DNA from: Chryseobacterium sp. MEBOG06
Lineage (GTDB): Bacteria; Bacteroidota; Bacteroidia; Flavobacteriales; Weeksellaceae
Reading direction: 5' to 3'
Assembly (NCBI RefSeq): GCF_021869765.1
Contig: NZ_CP084580.1
Coordinates: 5,146,001 to 5,210,000, forward strand
Length of the DNA stretch: 64,000 nt
The notes under the pieces were generated by a model. It was not told where the DNA came from. It did no database searches and was given only the letters and a program-made list of their open reading frames with translations. The translations under genes were made by a program, and so were the position numbers. This document shows, one piece after another, positions 26,316 through 33,502 of the stretch (positions are counted from its first letter, which is position 1; every line of letters begins with the position of its first letter).

Positions 26316-27386
26316 TTAGTAAATCTGCTTAAAATCACTTGAATATGGGGAATAAGATCCATAGACTGCATCCAATTTTATATTCAGATTTTCAATTTTA
26401 CATTTTTCATCAATCTGGTCCATACAGGTGATGACAAGGTTTTTTTTTGCCGGCTCCCCGTAAGCACCATCCAATTTTAATGCATAATTCAAAAGTTTAT
26501 AATCTAATTCACCCACCCTGAGCTCTTTCTGATATTCATTAAATGTACAGGTTTCCTCTTCATTATTCTTCAGAATGATCTCTTTTTCATTACTCATCCA
26601 TCCGTTTCCATGGCGGGTGGCATAGCTTCTTGTCACATAATACATTTCGATATCTTCAATTTTTAAAAATCTGCAGATCTCAAATGCATTTCTTGAAGTG
26701 GTATTGGCGTAAGTAACATTCGGGAAAACTCCGTGATCCATGTCCAGTAAAACACCCTGACTTCCTTCAAATATAAGATGATCAAATGAACTTAAATAGC
26801 TATAATCATCTATTTTTAAGTCTATTTTATCAATTGCTTCCAAAAAGTCATGCAAATACTCATTGATTTGGCTTTCTTCTGTAAAACCATAGTAATAAGC
26901 AATTCCTTTCAGTTTTTCTATCAACATTTCTCTTGGGGCAATCAGATCTATCGCAAACAGCTTATAGGGACTTTCCTGTCTTTTCATTGTAGCTCCGACT
27001 CCTTTTCCGCAGGTACCGTGTTCGAGATTTCTGGCATTGGTTCTGTTTTGCCAGACGTCAAAAGGGGTTGTCACTTTTGCAAGCGGATGAATATGCAATT
27101 CAATATTTCCTCTTTTAGCCTCTAATTCTTCCTGTTCGTTAAGCAAAAACATCGGATGAATTGTACAGTGTTCGGTGAAGTAAGAAGGCAGGCCGCGAAG
27201 TGCACCACTTGCAAAGCTTGAATGAACATGTTTTCTGTTATCAATCATCACGGTATGTGCAGCCTGCTGGCCTCCGGAAAATCGGATAACAACAGCCTGA
27301 GGGTTTTGAGAAGCGAGAAAATCTGTGGTAATCCCTTTCCCTTCATCTCCAAAGCCAAGTCCTATCACTATTTGCGCCTTTTTCAT
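26316..27386 (-). CDS. Adenylosuccinate-synthetase paralogue with altered aspartate loop
   Basis: The 356-residue protein is shorter than PurA (about 430). It keeps the GTP/IMP core: GLGFGDEGKG at residues 9-18 with catalytic Asp, GGQQAAHTV with the catalytic His (PurA has GGNNAGHT), GTCGKGVGATMKR, FEGSQGVLLDMDHGVFP and TRHGNGWMSNE. The aspartate-binding TTGRxRR loop is not present; the corresponding part reads NEYQKELRVGELDY. It therefore probably activates IMP or a related nucleotide but joins it to something other than aspartate. It is not the housekeeping purA. It sits tightly inside the ADP-ribose operon. Confidence 0.85.
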   Translation of the reverse strand: MKKAQIVIGLGFGDEGKGITTDFLASQNPQAVVIRFSGGQQAAHTVMIDNRKHVHSSFASGALRGLPSYFTEHCTIHPMFLLNEQEELEAKRGNIELHIHPLAKVTTPFDVWQNRTNARNLEHGTCGKGVGATMKRQESPYKLFAIDLIAPREMLIEKLKGIAYYYGFTEESQINEYLHDFLEAIDKIDLKIDDYSYLSSFDHLIFEGSQGVLLDMDHGVFPNVTYANTTSRNAFEICRFLKIEDIEMYYVTRSYATRHGNGWMSNEKEIILKNNEEETCTFNEYQKELRVGELDYKLLNYALKLDGAYGEPAKKNLVITCMDQIDEKCKIENLNIKLDAVYGSYSPYSSDFKQIY

Positions 27387-27388
27387 TT

Positions 27389-28243
27389 TTAAAGCATTTG
27401 AAAGTTATCCAATCCATCTCTCTCTGATGTTCCGAAGGTCTGATTTTTAAATTTATCACAGATAATATCTTTAATCACATTCGGAATCTCTCTATGGTCT
27501 TCTATTGATATACAGTTTTGCCCTAATAAATCTTTCCATCCCTGGTCTGCTCTGAGTGCCTGATCTGAATGCAAAACACTGATATGAAACACTTCGTATC
27601 TTTTCTTCGCTTCTTCCAGTAGTTCCTTGTGGGTGTAAGTCTGCTGTCCTTTACCCATAATTTCTCTGATGGCTGAAGCAGGAAGTGCTTTTAAGCAGGG
27701 CTCATCACCTACTGTGAACAGCAATCCTTTCTGCTGTCTTTTTTCAAAGGCATCTGTTCTGGTATGAAAAGCGGCAAAATACCAGGCTAAAAGATAGCTC
27801 TCTCCGGCATTTCCTCCGCCTCCGGATTCAATGTAAGTGCGGGTAAGCCACATATCCAGTTCTTCATCTCCGGATTCAAACTGCCCGACTTGTAAAGGAT
27901 AGCCGTCACATTCATGATCTCCAATTCCTAAGAATAGTAAGGCCGGATCCGGGACCCCTCCCTGGATAATTCCTCCCATTAATTTTGGCAGACCTTCTCT
28001 GATGAGTTCATGCGGAATATGCCCCATACTTCCTGTAACATCTAATCCTAAAATAATCGGAACAGAATTGGGATGAATTTCTGAATCTCTGGATTCCCTG
28101 AAGGAAATACCGTAAGGATTCATGGATTCGTGAGCTTTTCTTTTGGCATTCTGTGTGAAAATTTCACCTGCGGATTTTGTTCCGTATCCTTCTTTACTTG
28201 CTCTGTCGTAGCGAGCGTCCATATCATATCTTGTACTTCCCAT
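27389..28243 (-). CDS. von Willebrand factor A-domain protein
   Basis: The 284-residue cytoplasmic protein has a MIDAS-type motif GLDVTGSMG near residue 67, so a metal-binding vWA fold. The N-terminal 60 residues (RYDMDARYDRASKEGYG) are polar and not part of it, and ESGGGGNAGES lies near residue 139. vWA proteins in such islands usually act with an ATPase or as a scaffold; none is coded next to it here. It is 2 nt from both neighbours, which argues for strict co-translation. Confidence 0.85.
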   Translation of the reverse strand: MGSTRYDMDARYDRASKEGYGTKSAGEIFTQNAKRKAHESMNPYGISFRESRDSEIHPNSVPIILGLDVTGSMGHIPHELIREGLPKLMGGIIQGGVPDPALLFLGIGDHECDGYPLQVGQFESGDEELDMWLTRTYIESGGGGNAGESYLLAWYFAAFHTRTDAFEKRQQKGLLFTVGDEPCLKALPASAIREIMGKGQQTYTHKELLEEAKKRYEVFHISVLHSDQALRADQGWKDLLGQNCISIEDHREIPNVIKDIICDKFKNQTFGTSERDGLDNFQML

Positions 28244-28245
28244 AG

Positions 28246-28581
28246 CTAAAAATTTTTTCCAAATAAATATTCAAATCTTTTTCTGGTTACTTCAAGCTGA
28301 ATATTCAGATTTCTGATTATTAATGATAATTCCATGTCTTTCTGAACAAATTCTTCGGGATTGAAATCCGCAAAAGTCAGACTGTTTCTGTCTAAAGGAC
28401 TGATATCAATAAGTCCCTCCTGTTCGCGCTCCAATCTTTTTATTTTTAATTTAAGATCTTCAACCCTTCGCCTGTAAATCAATTCGGAATCTCCGCCGAT
28501 GATTCTGGCTCGGTCTTCTCTTATCTGGTCATTATTCCTTTGTAATGATTCAATAAATCTTGGTTTTAATTCATTTTCCAT
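28246..28581 (-). CDS. Small coiled-coil protein
   Basis: The protein starts MENELKPRFIESLQ and has 111 residues. Most of it is predicted helical with heptad spacing (RRVEDLKLKIKRLEREQEGL and LSLIIRNLNIQLEVTRKR). No enzyme motif is seen. The frame is open 15 codons upstream, but that part overlaps the operator and -7 box at 28593-28617, so I choose the ATG at 28581. It lies 2 nt before the vWA gene and is likely its structural partner. Confidence 0.78.
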   Translation of the reverse strand: MENELKPRFIESLQRNNDQIREDRARIIGGDSELIYRRRVEDLKLKIKRLEREQEGLIDISPLDRNSLTFADFNPEEFVQKDMELSLIIRNLNIQLEVTRKRFEYLFGKNF

Positions 28582-28592
28582 AGGTTTTATAT

Positions 28593-28617
28593 TTTGTGTT
28601 ACATATACGCAAAAATA
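28593..28617 (-). promoter_or_regulatory. Internal promoter with NrtR-type operator (site D)
   Basis: The 21-bp palindrome (28593-28613) has arms TTTGTGT and ACGCAAA around a 7-nt spacer. On the coding strand TATTTTTG (28617-28610) matches TAnnTTTG and its last four bases lie inside the operator arm. A repressor bound here would block the -7 box of the coiled-coil-vWA-purA-like unit. Confidence 0.75.
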
Positions 28618-28681
28618 AAATAGCATAGTTTTACAGCCTTATCTTCTGTAAGGCAAAACATTTTTCTATGTTCTTCCGCGT

Positions 28682-29041
28682 TCAACTAATCCTTTTTTCA
28701 TCAGAATTAAAATCAGCAGCTAAAAAGTGTGCATAGATTGAAATGGCATACTGATCTCTTTCTTGATCGGATTGAAAGCTTCCTGCCGTTTTCCAATGCC
28801 TGGCTTCGGTATTGAATGTATTGGCAAAATATCTTGGTCTTTTCCCCATGTGAAGTATTGTTACATTGGGTGTTTTATCTTTTAAAAATTCCATCATCAG
28901 AGTGTCTGCGCCTGTAAAATCTCCTATTATAAATTCAGTATCTGAGAAGTCCAGCTCCTGCAAAGGTTTAACATATAACTGATGAAAGGTTCCCCATGAT
29001 AAGTTTCCATTTCCGAAAACATAAATCTTTTTTATCATCAT
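28682..29041 (-). CDS. SLOG-like (DUF2493-type) nucleotide-binding protein
   Basis: The 119-residue protein starts KKIYVFGNGNLSW and has EFIIGDFTGADTLMMEFLK near residues 36-54. This resembles the GG(A/R)xGAD signature of DUF2493/YpsA-related SLOG proteins, a Rossmann-like family proposed to bind or cleave nucleotide-derived ligands. No membrane segment is seen. It follows the NADAR gene by 22 nt. Family assignment is from one motif and is therefore moderate. Confidence 0.68.
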   Translation of the reverse strand: MMIKKIYVFGNGNLSWGTFHQLYVKPLQELDFSDTEFIIGDFTGADTLMMEFLKDKTPNVTILHMGKRPRYFANTFNTEARHWKTAGSFQSDQERDQYAISIYAHFLAADFNSDEKRIS

Positions 29042-29063
29042 TTTTTGTGTTTGGTGTGTGTTT

Positions 29064-29610
29064 TTACCTTCTCAATTCATCCCTTGCTTCCATCAGCGCA
29101 AATCCTAAAAGATTCTGACCATTCCACAGCAAAGGGTTTTCTGCTCTTTGGTCTGTTTCCAGCATTCCGATTCCCCATATTCTATCATAAGGACTGGTTT
29201 CTACTAGTACTTTATCTCCGGTAGACAATAGAAATTCTTTAAACTTTTTATTTTGCGAAAATTTTAAAAGATTTCCATTTTTTACAATCTGATATTTATG
29301 CTCGTCCCAAAGCTTTGGATCAAAATTTTTTACTTTTCGCCCTAGAGTTTTTGCCTGATTGGGAGTCGCTGACTGTAAGATTTTCTCCAGTGTTTCATGA
29401 TCATTAAACAATTTCGCTTTTCCAGCCATCATGTAATGTTCTGCAGTCTTATAAATGATATTATCCTCTTCAAATCTCACTGGAAACCATTGACTAAAAC
29501 ATGATTTGGTGATCTCATCTTTTACAGTATGCCCCCAGAAAAAGAGAAACTTGATTCTTTCTTTCTTTCTTTTGGAATCGCTCTTTAATATTTTGAATGG
29601 TGTATTTCAT
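29064..29610 (-). pseudogene. NADAR-family ADP-ribose N-glycosidase gene, frameshifted at a CTTT repeat
   Basis: The long part (from about 29564 down) encodes a YbiA/DUF1768-type NADAR domain: IKFLFFWGHT, TKSCFSQW, YKTAEHYMMAGKA, DRIWGIGM, and a final NLLGFALMEARDEL. The natural start is the ATG at 29610 (MKYTIQNIKERFQKKER), but that frame leaves the domain after the tetranucleotide tract at 29557-29572 (four CTTT units on the plus strand) and stops soon after. Removing one unit gives MKYTIQNIKERFQKKER joined to IKFLFFWGHT, exactly the family layout. NADAR enzymes remove ADP-ribose from guanine or free nucleotides. It may be phase-variable, a fixed null, or a sequencing error. Confidence 0.82.
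29557..29572. repeat. Tetranucleotide repeat (CTTT)4 in the NADAR gene
   Basis: Four perfect CTTT units (AAAG on the coding strand), extended by partial units on both sides, lie inside the 5' part of the NADAR reading frame. Unit number sets the frame: three units would be in frame, four are not. Confidence 0.9.
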
Positions 29611-29611
29611 T

Positions 29612-29636
29612 ATTGCGTTATTTTTACACAAATTTA
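29612..29636 (-). promoter_or_regulatory. NADAR promoter, proximal, with operator (site B)
   Basis: The operator (29612-29632) has arms ATTGCGT and ACACAAA with a 7-nt spacer. On the coding strand TAAATTTG (29636-29629) is a perfect -7 box whose TTTG is inside the operator. A TTTG 21 nt further upstream (29661-29658) can serve as -33. The operator ends just one base before the NADAR ATG at 29610. Confidence 0.78.
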
Positions 29637-29657
29637 AATGAATATCATTTTATCTGC

Positions 29658-29686
29658 CAAATTTATTTGCGTCTATTTTACACTAA
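29658..29686 (-). promoter_or_regulatory. Second operator (site C) with adjacent -7-like box
   Basis: Arms TTTGCGT and ACACTAA with the same 7-nt spacer at 29666-29686. It directly touches a second TAAATTTG on the coding strand (29665-29658). Two operators in one promoter region, 54 nt apart centre to centre, suggest cooperative binding. Confidence 0.7.
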
Positions 29687-29809
29687 TAAATTTAAATAAC
29701 TGATTATCAATAACAAAAATTTAATTATAAAATTGATGCCCGCTACCAATATTTATCATAAATGACACTTTTCAAATTGATTTTGGCTAAAGCCCATGGA
29801 ATATTTTTA

Positions 29810-29834
29810 TAAAAAAACGGACTAAAGTCCGTTT
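29810..29834 (-). terminator. Terminator of the Nudix regulator gene
   Basis: On the minus strand AAACGGAC-TTTA-GTCCGTTT is a perfect 8-bp stem followed by seven T's. It separates the regulator's transcript from the NADAR promoter; the rest of the 297-nt gap (29611-29907) holds the two operators and no gene. Confidence 0.88.
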
Positions 29835-29907
29835 CTATTGAATTTTATAAACTGAATGATTGTAATTTAAGGATTGTATACCTGGAAAATATTGGGGCTT
29901 AGTAAAA

Positions 29908-30603
29908 CTATTTAATTTCAAAATAAAATCCCTGCTCTTCCAGTTCTTTATATTTCTCCTGATTGAATGTAAAAAGTTTTCCGGGTCTCCCGCTGCCTTC
30001 TTTTTTAACGTTATTGGTTTCATTAAGCAATCCATAGCTCATCATTTTTTTGCGGAAATTTCTTCTGTCAATTTCCTGTCCTACAATCGTTTTATAAAGA
30101 TTTTCAAGGTCTGAAAAAGGAAATTCTTCATTTAGAAGATTGAAGCCAATCGGCTGATATTGAATTTTTGTACGGAGTCTTTTTAGTGCAATATCAATAA
30201 TATTTTTATGATCGAAAGCCACTACAGGAAGTTTATTGACACTGAACCACTGTGCGTCATCGGCATCAGAATCGGCAAACAGTTCATGATAAGAAGGGTT
30301 CACAAGGCCCAGATAAGCCACAGAAACCACTCTATTTCTGGGATCCCGCCCTACGTTACCAAATGTATAAAGTTGTTCTAAAAAATCGGGTTTAATGCCT
30401 GCTTCTTCATTCAGTTCTCTTTTTACGGCATCATCCAGATTTTCATCATCCAGAACCAAACCACCCGGAAGTGCCCAGCCACCTTTGAAAGGTTCTATAT
30501 TTCTTTTGATCAAAAGAAGCTGAAGATCTTTCTTATCGAAATATCCGAAAATAACAGCATCCACAGCCACTTTTATATCTTGTAATTTTTTTGTAGACTC
30601 CAT
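29908..30603 (-). CDS. NrtR-like Nudix transcriptional regulator
   Basis: The 231-residue protein starts MESTKKLQDIKVAVDAVIFG. It has an N-terminal Nudix domain with an intact box (G-x5-E-x7-RELNEEAG near residues 50-75) and a C-terminal winged-helix part (DRRNFRKKMMSYGLLN and GRPGKLFTFN), the layout of NrtR. NrtR binds ADP-ribose and represses NAD genes; related Bacteroidota members (AraR) control sugars. Because the catalytic glutamates are kept, it might also hydrolyse its ligand. A GTG nine codons upstream lies in the operator, so the ATG at 30603 is chosen. Its target is probably the island plus itself. Confidence 0.9.
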   Translation of the reverse strand: MESTKKLQDIKVAVDAVIFGYFDKKDLQLLLIKRNIEPFKGGWALPGGLVLDDENLDDAVKRELNEEAGIKPDFLEQLYTFGNVGRDPRNRVVSVAYLGLVNPSYHELFADSDADDAQWFSVNKLPVVAFDHKNIIDIALKRLRTKIQYQPIGFNLLNEEFPFSDLENLYKTIVGQEIDRRNFRKKMMSYGLLNETNNVKKEGSGRPGKLFTFNQEKYKELEEQGFYFEIK

Positions 30604-30610
30604 AAATTGA

Positions 30611-30635
30611 TTTGCGTTACGAATACACAAAATTA
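30611..30635 (-). promoter_or_regulatory. Autoregulatory promoter with operator (site A)
   Basis: The operator (30611-30631) has arms TTTGCGT and ACACAAA with a 7-nt spacer. On the coding strand TAATTTTG (30635-30628) matches the -7 consensus and overlaps the operator arm. The regulator ATG follows 8 nt beyond the operator, so the 5' leader must be very short. Confidence 0.78.
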
Positions 30636-30725
30636 CAATTTATCATAACAATAAAAAATATTTAATATATAATAAAAGTTCATACCTTTATATGATCATC
30701 GTAACCAACTTAAAACTAAATATTT

Positions 30726-31364
30726 ATGAAAAATCTAATAGTAAGCATTTCTCTGGCTATTTTATTTACAGCCTGTGAGAAAGGAAAGACATCAACTTCA
30801 GGTAAAGCTGATTCCGGAGTTGCAGAAAGTGAATGGAAGCCGGTAGATTCTGCAGCTGCTACCAAAGCATGGATGGAATATGCAACTCCAGGTGAGATGC
30901 AAAAAATGCTGGCAAAATCTGATGGAACCTGGACAGGAGAAACCACCATGTGGATGGAAAATGGAGGAAAACCCATGATGAGTCAATCTGAAGCGACCAA
31001 TAAAATGATATATGGCGGGCGCTACCAAATCAGTAATCACAAAGGAAACATGATGGGAATGCCTTTTGAAGGGATGAGTATTGTAGGATATGACAACTCA
31101 AAGAAGAAGTTTATAAGTACCTGGATTGATAATATGGGAACCGGAATGATGCACGGAGAGGGTGACTGGAACGCATCAACAAAGTCTGTGGAATTTAAGG
31201 GAAAAATGACTGACCCATCAAGACCTGGAAAAGATTGTGATTTCCGAGAAGTCTTTACTTTTGTTGATGACCATACCCAAAAGCTGGAAATGTACGGACC
31301 GGATTCCAAGACAGGAAAGGAATATAAAACAATGGAAATAAAATTCACCCGTAAAGGTAAATAA
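30726..31364 (+). CDS. DUF1579 lipoprotein
   Basis: The 212-residue protein has a lipoprotein signal with lipobox LFTAC (Cys near residue 17). The DUF1579 domain is seen in DGTWTGETTMWMENGGKP, GGRYQISNHKGNMMGMPFEG and STWIDNMGTGMM. DUF1579 has a lipocalin-like barrel; its ligand is unknown. It diverges from the Nudix regulator, with a 122-nt gap, and no operator of the A-D type faces it closely. Usually a single-gene unit. Confidence 0.9.
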   Translation: MKNLIVSISLAILFTACEKGKTSTSGKADSGVAESEWKPVDSAAATKAWMEYATPGEMQKMLAKSDGTWTGETTMWMENGGKPMMSQSEATNKMIYGGRYQISNHKGNMMGMPFEGMSIVGYDNSKKKFISTWIDNMGTGMMHGEGDWNASTKSVEFKGKMTDPSRPGKDCDFREVFTFVDDHTQKLEMYGPDSKTGKEYKTMEIKFTRKGK

Positions 31365-31386
31365 AAAAAAACCGCTTCGTTTGAAG

Positions 31387-31424
31387 TAGTCATGGTCGGA
31401 AGAAAAATCTTCCGACCATGACTA
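31387..31424. repeat. Perfect 17-bp inverted repeat between converging genes
   Basis: TAGTCATGGTCGGAAGA and its exact complement flank a 4-nt AAAA loop. No T run follows, so it is not a classic terminator, though it lies between the 3' ends of the DUF1579 gene and lepA. GC content is higher than the surroundings. It may be a dispersed palindromic unit. Confidence 0.75.
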
Positions 31425-31465
31425 GTATAATTACCGGTCTTTTATTATATAAGTATTATTTACTT

Positions 31466-33262
31466 TTAATCATTAAGTTTTAGTACAGCCATAAATGCTG
31501 ATTGTGGTACTTCTACCCTTCCGATCTGCTTCATTTTCTTCTTACCTTCCTTCTGCTTTTCCAATAGCTTACGCTTTCTGGAAATATCTCCTCCGTAACA
31601 TTTTGCAGTAACGTCCTTCCTTAATGCTTTAATAGTTTCTCTTGCAATAACTTTCGCTCCTAATGCTGCCTGAACAGCAATATCAAACTGCTGTCTTGGA
31701 ATAAGTTCACGAAGTTTTTCACACATTCTTTTACCAATATAAAATGCATTACTATCGTGAATCAATGATGATAAAGCATCTACCATATCTCCATTGATCA
31801 GAATATCCATTTTTACCAATTTAGAAGCACGCATTCCGATTGGTGAATAATCAAATGATGCATATCCTTTCGAAATTGATTTCAAACGATCATAAAAGTC
31901 GAAAACAACCTCTGCCAAAGGCATATTAAATGTTAACTCTACTCTGTCTGCCGTAAGGTAACTTTGGTTGACAATTTCTCCTCTTTTCTCGATACAAAGC
32001 GTCATTACAGAACCCACAAAATCAGATTTGGTGATAATGGAAGCTTTAATATATGGTTCTTCAACTCTGTCTAAAAGATTGGGATCAATCATTTCAGATG
32101 GGTTGTTAATTAAAATTGGTGTCTCAGGATCTTTTTTAGAATATCCGTGGTAAGAAACGTTGGGAACAGTCGTAATAACATCCATGTTAAATTCTCTGTC
32201 TAAACGCTCCTGAACAATTTCCATATGCAGCATTCCCAGGAATCCGCAACGGAATCCAAAACCAAGTGCCGCTGAACTTTCCGGTTCAAAAACCAAAGAA
32301 GCATCATTCAGCCTTAATTTTTCAAGGGAGAATCTTAATTCTTCAAAATCTTCAGATTCAATAGGATAAATTCCGGCAAAAACCATTGGTTTTACTTCCT
32401 CAAATCCATCAATTGGTCCATCTGCAGGATTTACAAAAGAGGTAATCGTATCACCCACTTTTACTTCTCTTGCATCTTTTATTCCAGAAATAATATACCC
32501 AACATCACCACATTGAATTGTTTTCTTAGGAACCTGTTTTAGCTTCAAAGTACCTACTTCATCAGCGCCATATTCTTTTCCTGTTGCGAAAAATTTGATC
32601 TTTTCGTTTTTAGAAATGCTGCCATTTACCACCTTGAAATAAGCTTCAATCCCTCTGAAAGGATTATAAACAGAGTCAAAAATCAAAGCCTGCAATGGAG
32701 CATCGGGATCTCCAACAGGCGCAGGAATTCTGTTGACAATATGCTCCAACAGATCGTGAACACCTTCACCAGTCTTTCCTGAAACTCTAAGCACGTCTTC
32801 AGGCTTACATCCTAAAAGACCTACAATCTCATCTGTTACTTCTTCAGGATTGGCTGAAGGAAGGTCTATTTTATTAAGAATCGGAATGATTTCCAAATCA
32901 TTTTCCAGTGCCAAATAAAGGTTACTGATAGTTTGTGCCTGAATACTCTGAGCAGCATCTACGATAAGAAGCGCTCCTTCACAGGCAGCAATAGAACGGG
33001 ATACTTCATAAGAGAAGTCAACGTGTCCCGGTGTATCAATAAGGTTTAAAATATATTTTTCTCCTTTATATTCATAATCCATCTGGATCGCATGGGATTT
33101 AATGGTAATCCCACGTTCTTTCTCCAAATCCATATCATCCAGCGTCTGAGACTGTAATTCTCTTTGGGTAACGGTATTCGTATACTCCAAAAGACGGTCT
33201 GCCAAGGTACTTTTACCGTGGTCGATATGAGCGATTATGCAAAAATTTCGTATGTTTTTCAT
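31466..33262 (-). CDS. lepA: Elongation factor 4
   Basis: The 598-residue translational GTPase starts [25 protein letters not shown]-like, with G1 AHIDHGKST at residues 9-17, G3 DTPGHVDF and G4 NKID, and the LepA-specific C-terminal domain ([33 protein letters not shown]). It back-translocates stalled ribosomes. A TATCTTTG box lies about 20 nt upstream (33289-33282, coding strand). Single gene; the 240-nt upstream gap holds nothing else I can call. Confidence 0.97.
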   Translation of the reverse strand: MKNIRNFCIIAHIDHGKSTLADRLLEYTNTVTQRELQSQTLDDMDLEKERGITIKSHAIQMDYEYKGEKYILNLIDTPGHVDFSYEVSRSIAACEGALLIVDAAQSIQAQTISNLYLALENDLEIIPILNKIDLPSANPEEVTDEIVGLLGCKPEDVLRVSGKTGEGVHDLLEHIVNRIPAPVGDPDAPLQALIFDSVYNPFRGIEAYFKVVNGSISKNEKIKFFATGKEYGADEVGTLKLKQVPKKTIQCGDVGYIISGIKDAREVKVGDTITSFVNPADGPIDGFEEVKPMVFAGIYPIESEDFEELRFSLEKLRLNDASLVFEPESSAALGFGFRCGFLGMLHMEIVQERLDREFNMDVITTVPNVSYHGYSKKDPETPILINNPSEMIDPNLLDRVEEPYIKASIITKSDFVGSVMTLCIEKRGEIVNQSYLTADRVELTFNMPLAEVVFDFYDRLKSISKGYASFDYSPIGMRASKLVKMDILINGDMVDALSSLIHDSNAFYIGKRMCEKLRELIPRQQFDIAVQAALGAKVIARETIKALRKDVTAKCYGGDISRKRKLLEKQKEGKKKMKQIGRVEVPQSAFMAVLKLND

Positions 33263-33502
33263 TTAAGAATCTTGTAATTTGCAAAGATAAAAAAAAGAGA
33301 GAGATTATTGTATTTCATTATCTTATTGTATGAATTTATTTAAATTTTGATTTAAAAGTCCTATTTTATACTCTTGGAAATATGCTTTTTTACTCTTACA
33401 CCCCTTGTCTATACTCAGTAAAAGAAATTCTTGTAAGACAGTCCAGCACTCCACAAAATCATTTCTTTAGAAATCATTTTCAAAAAAAATACGCCTTTAA
33501 GT

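Noticed and set aside
26316-27386. Housekeeping purA
   Set aside because: Too short and without the aspartate loop TTGRxRR; it is a paralogue.
26316-27386. PurZ of a 2-aminoadenine (Z-genome) phage system
   Set aside because: Keeps the catalytic Asp in GDEGKG, and no DNA polymerase, dATPase or other phage gene is nearby.
29041-29064. Fifth operator in the gap before the SLOG-like gene
   Set aside because: Only one arm (TTTGTGT) is present; the position of the second arm reads GTGTTTT.
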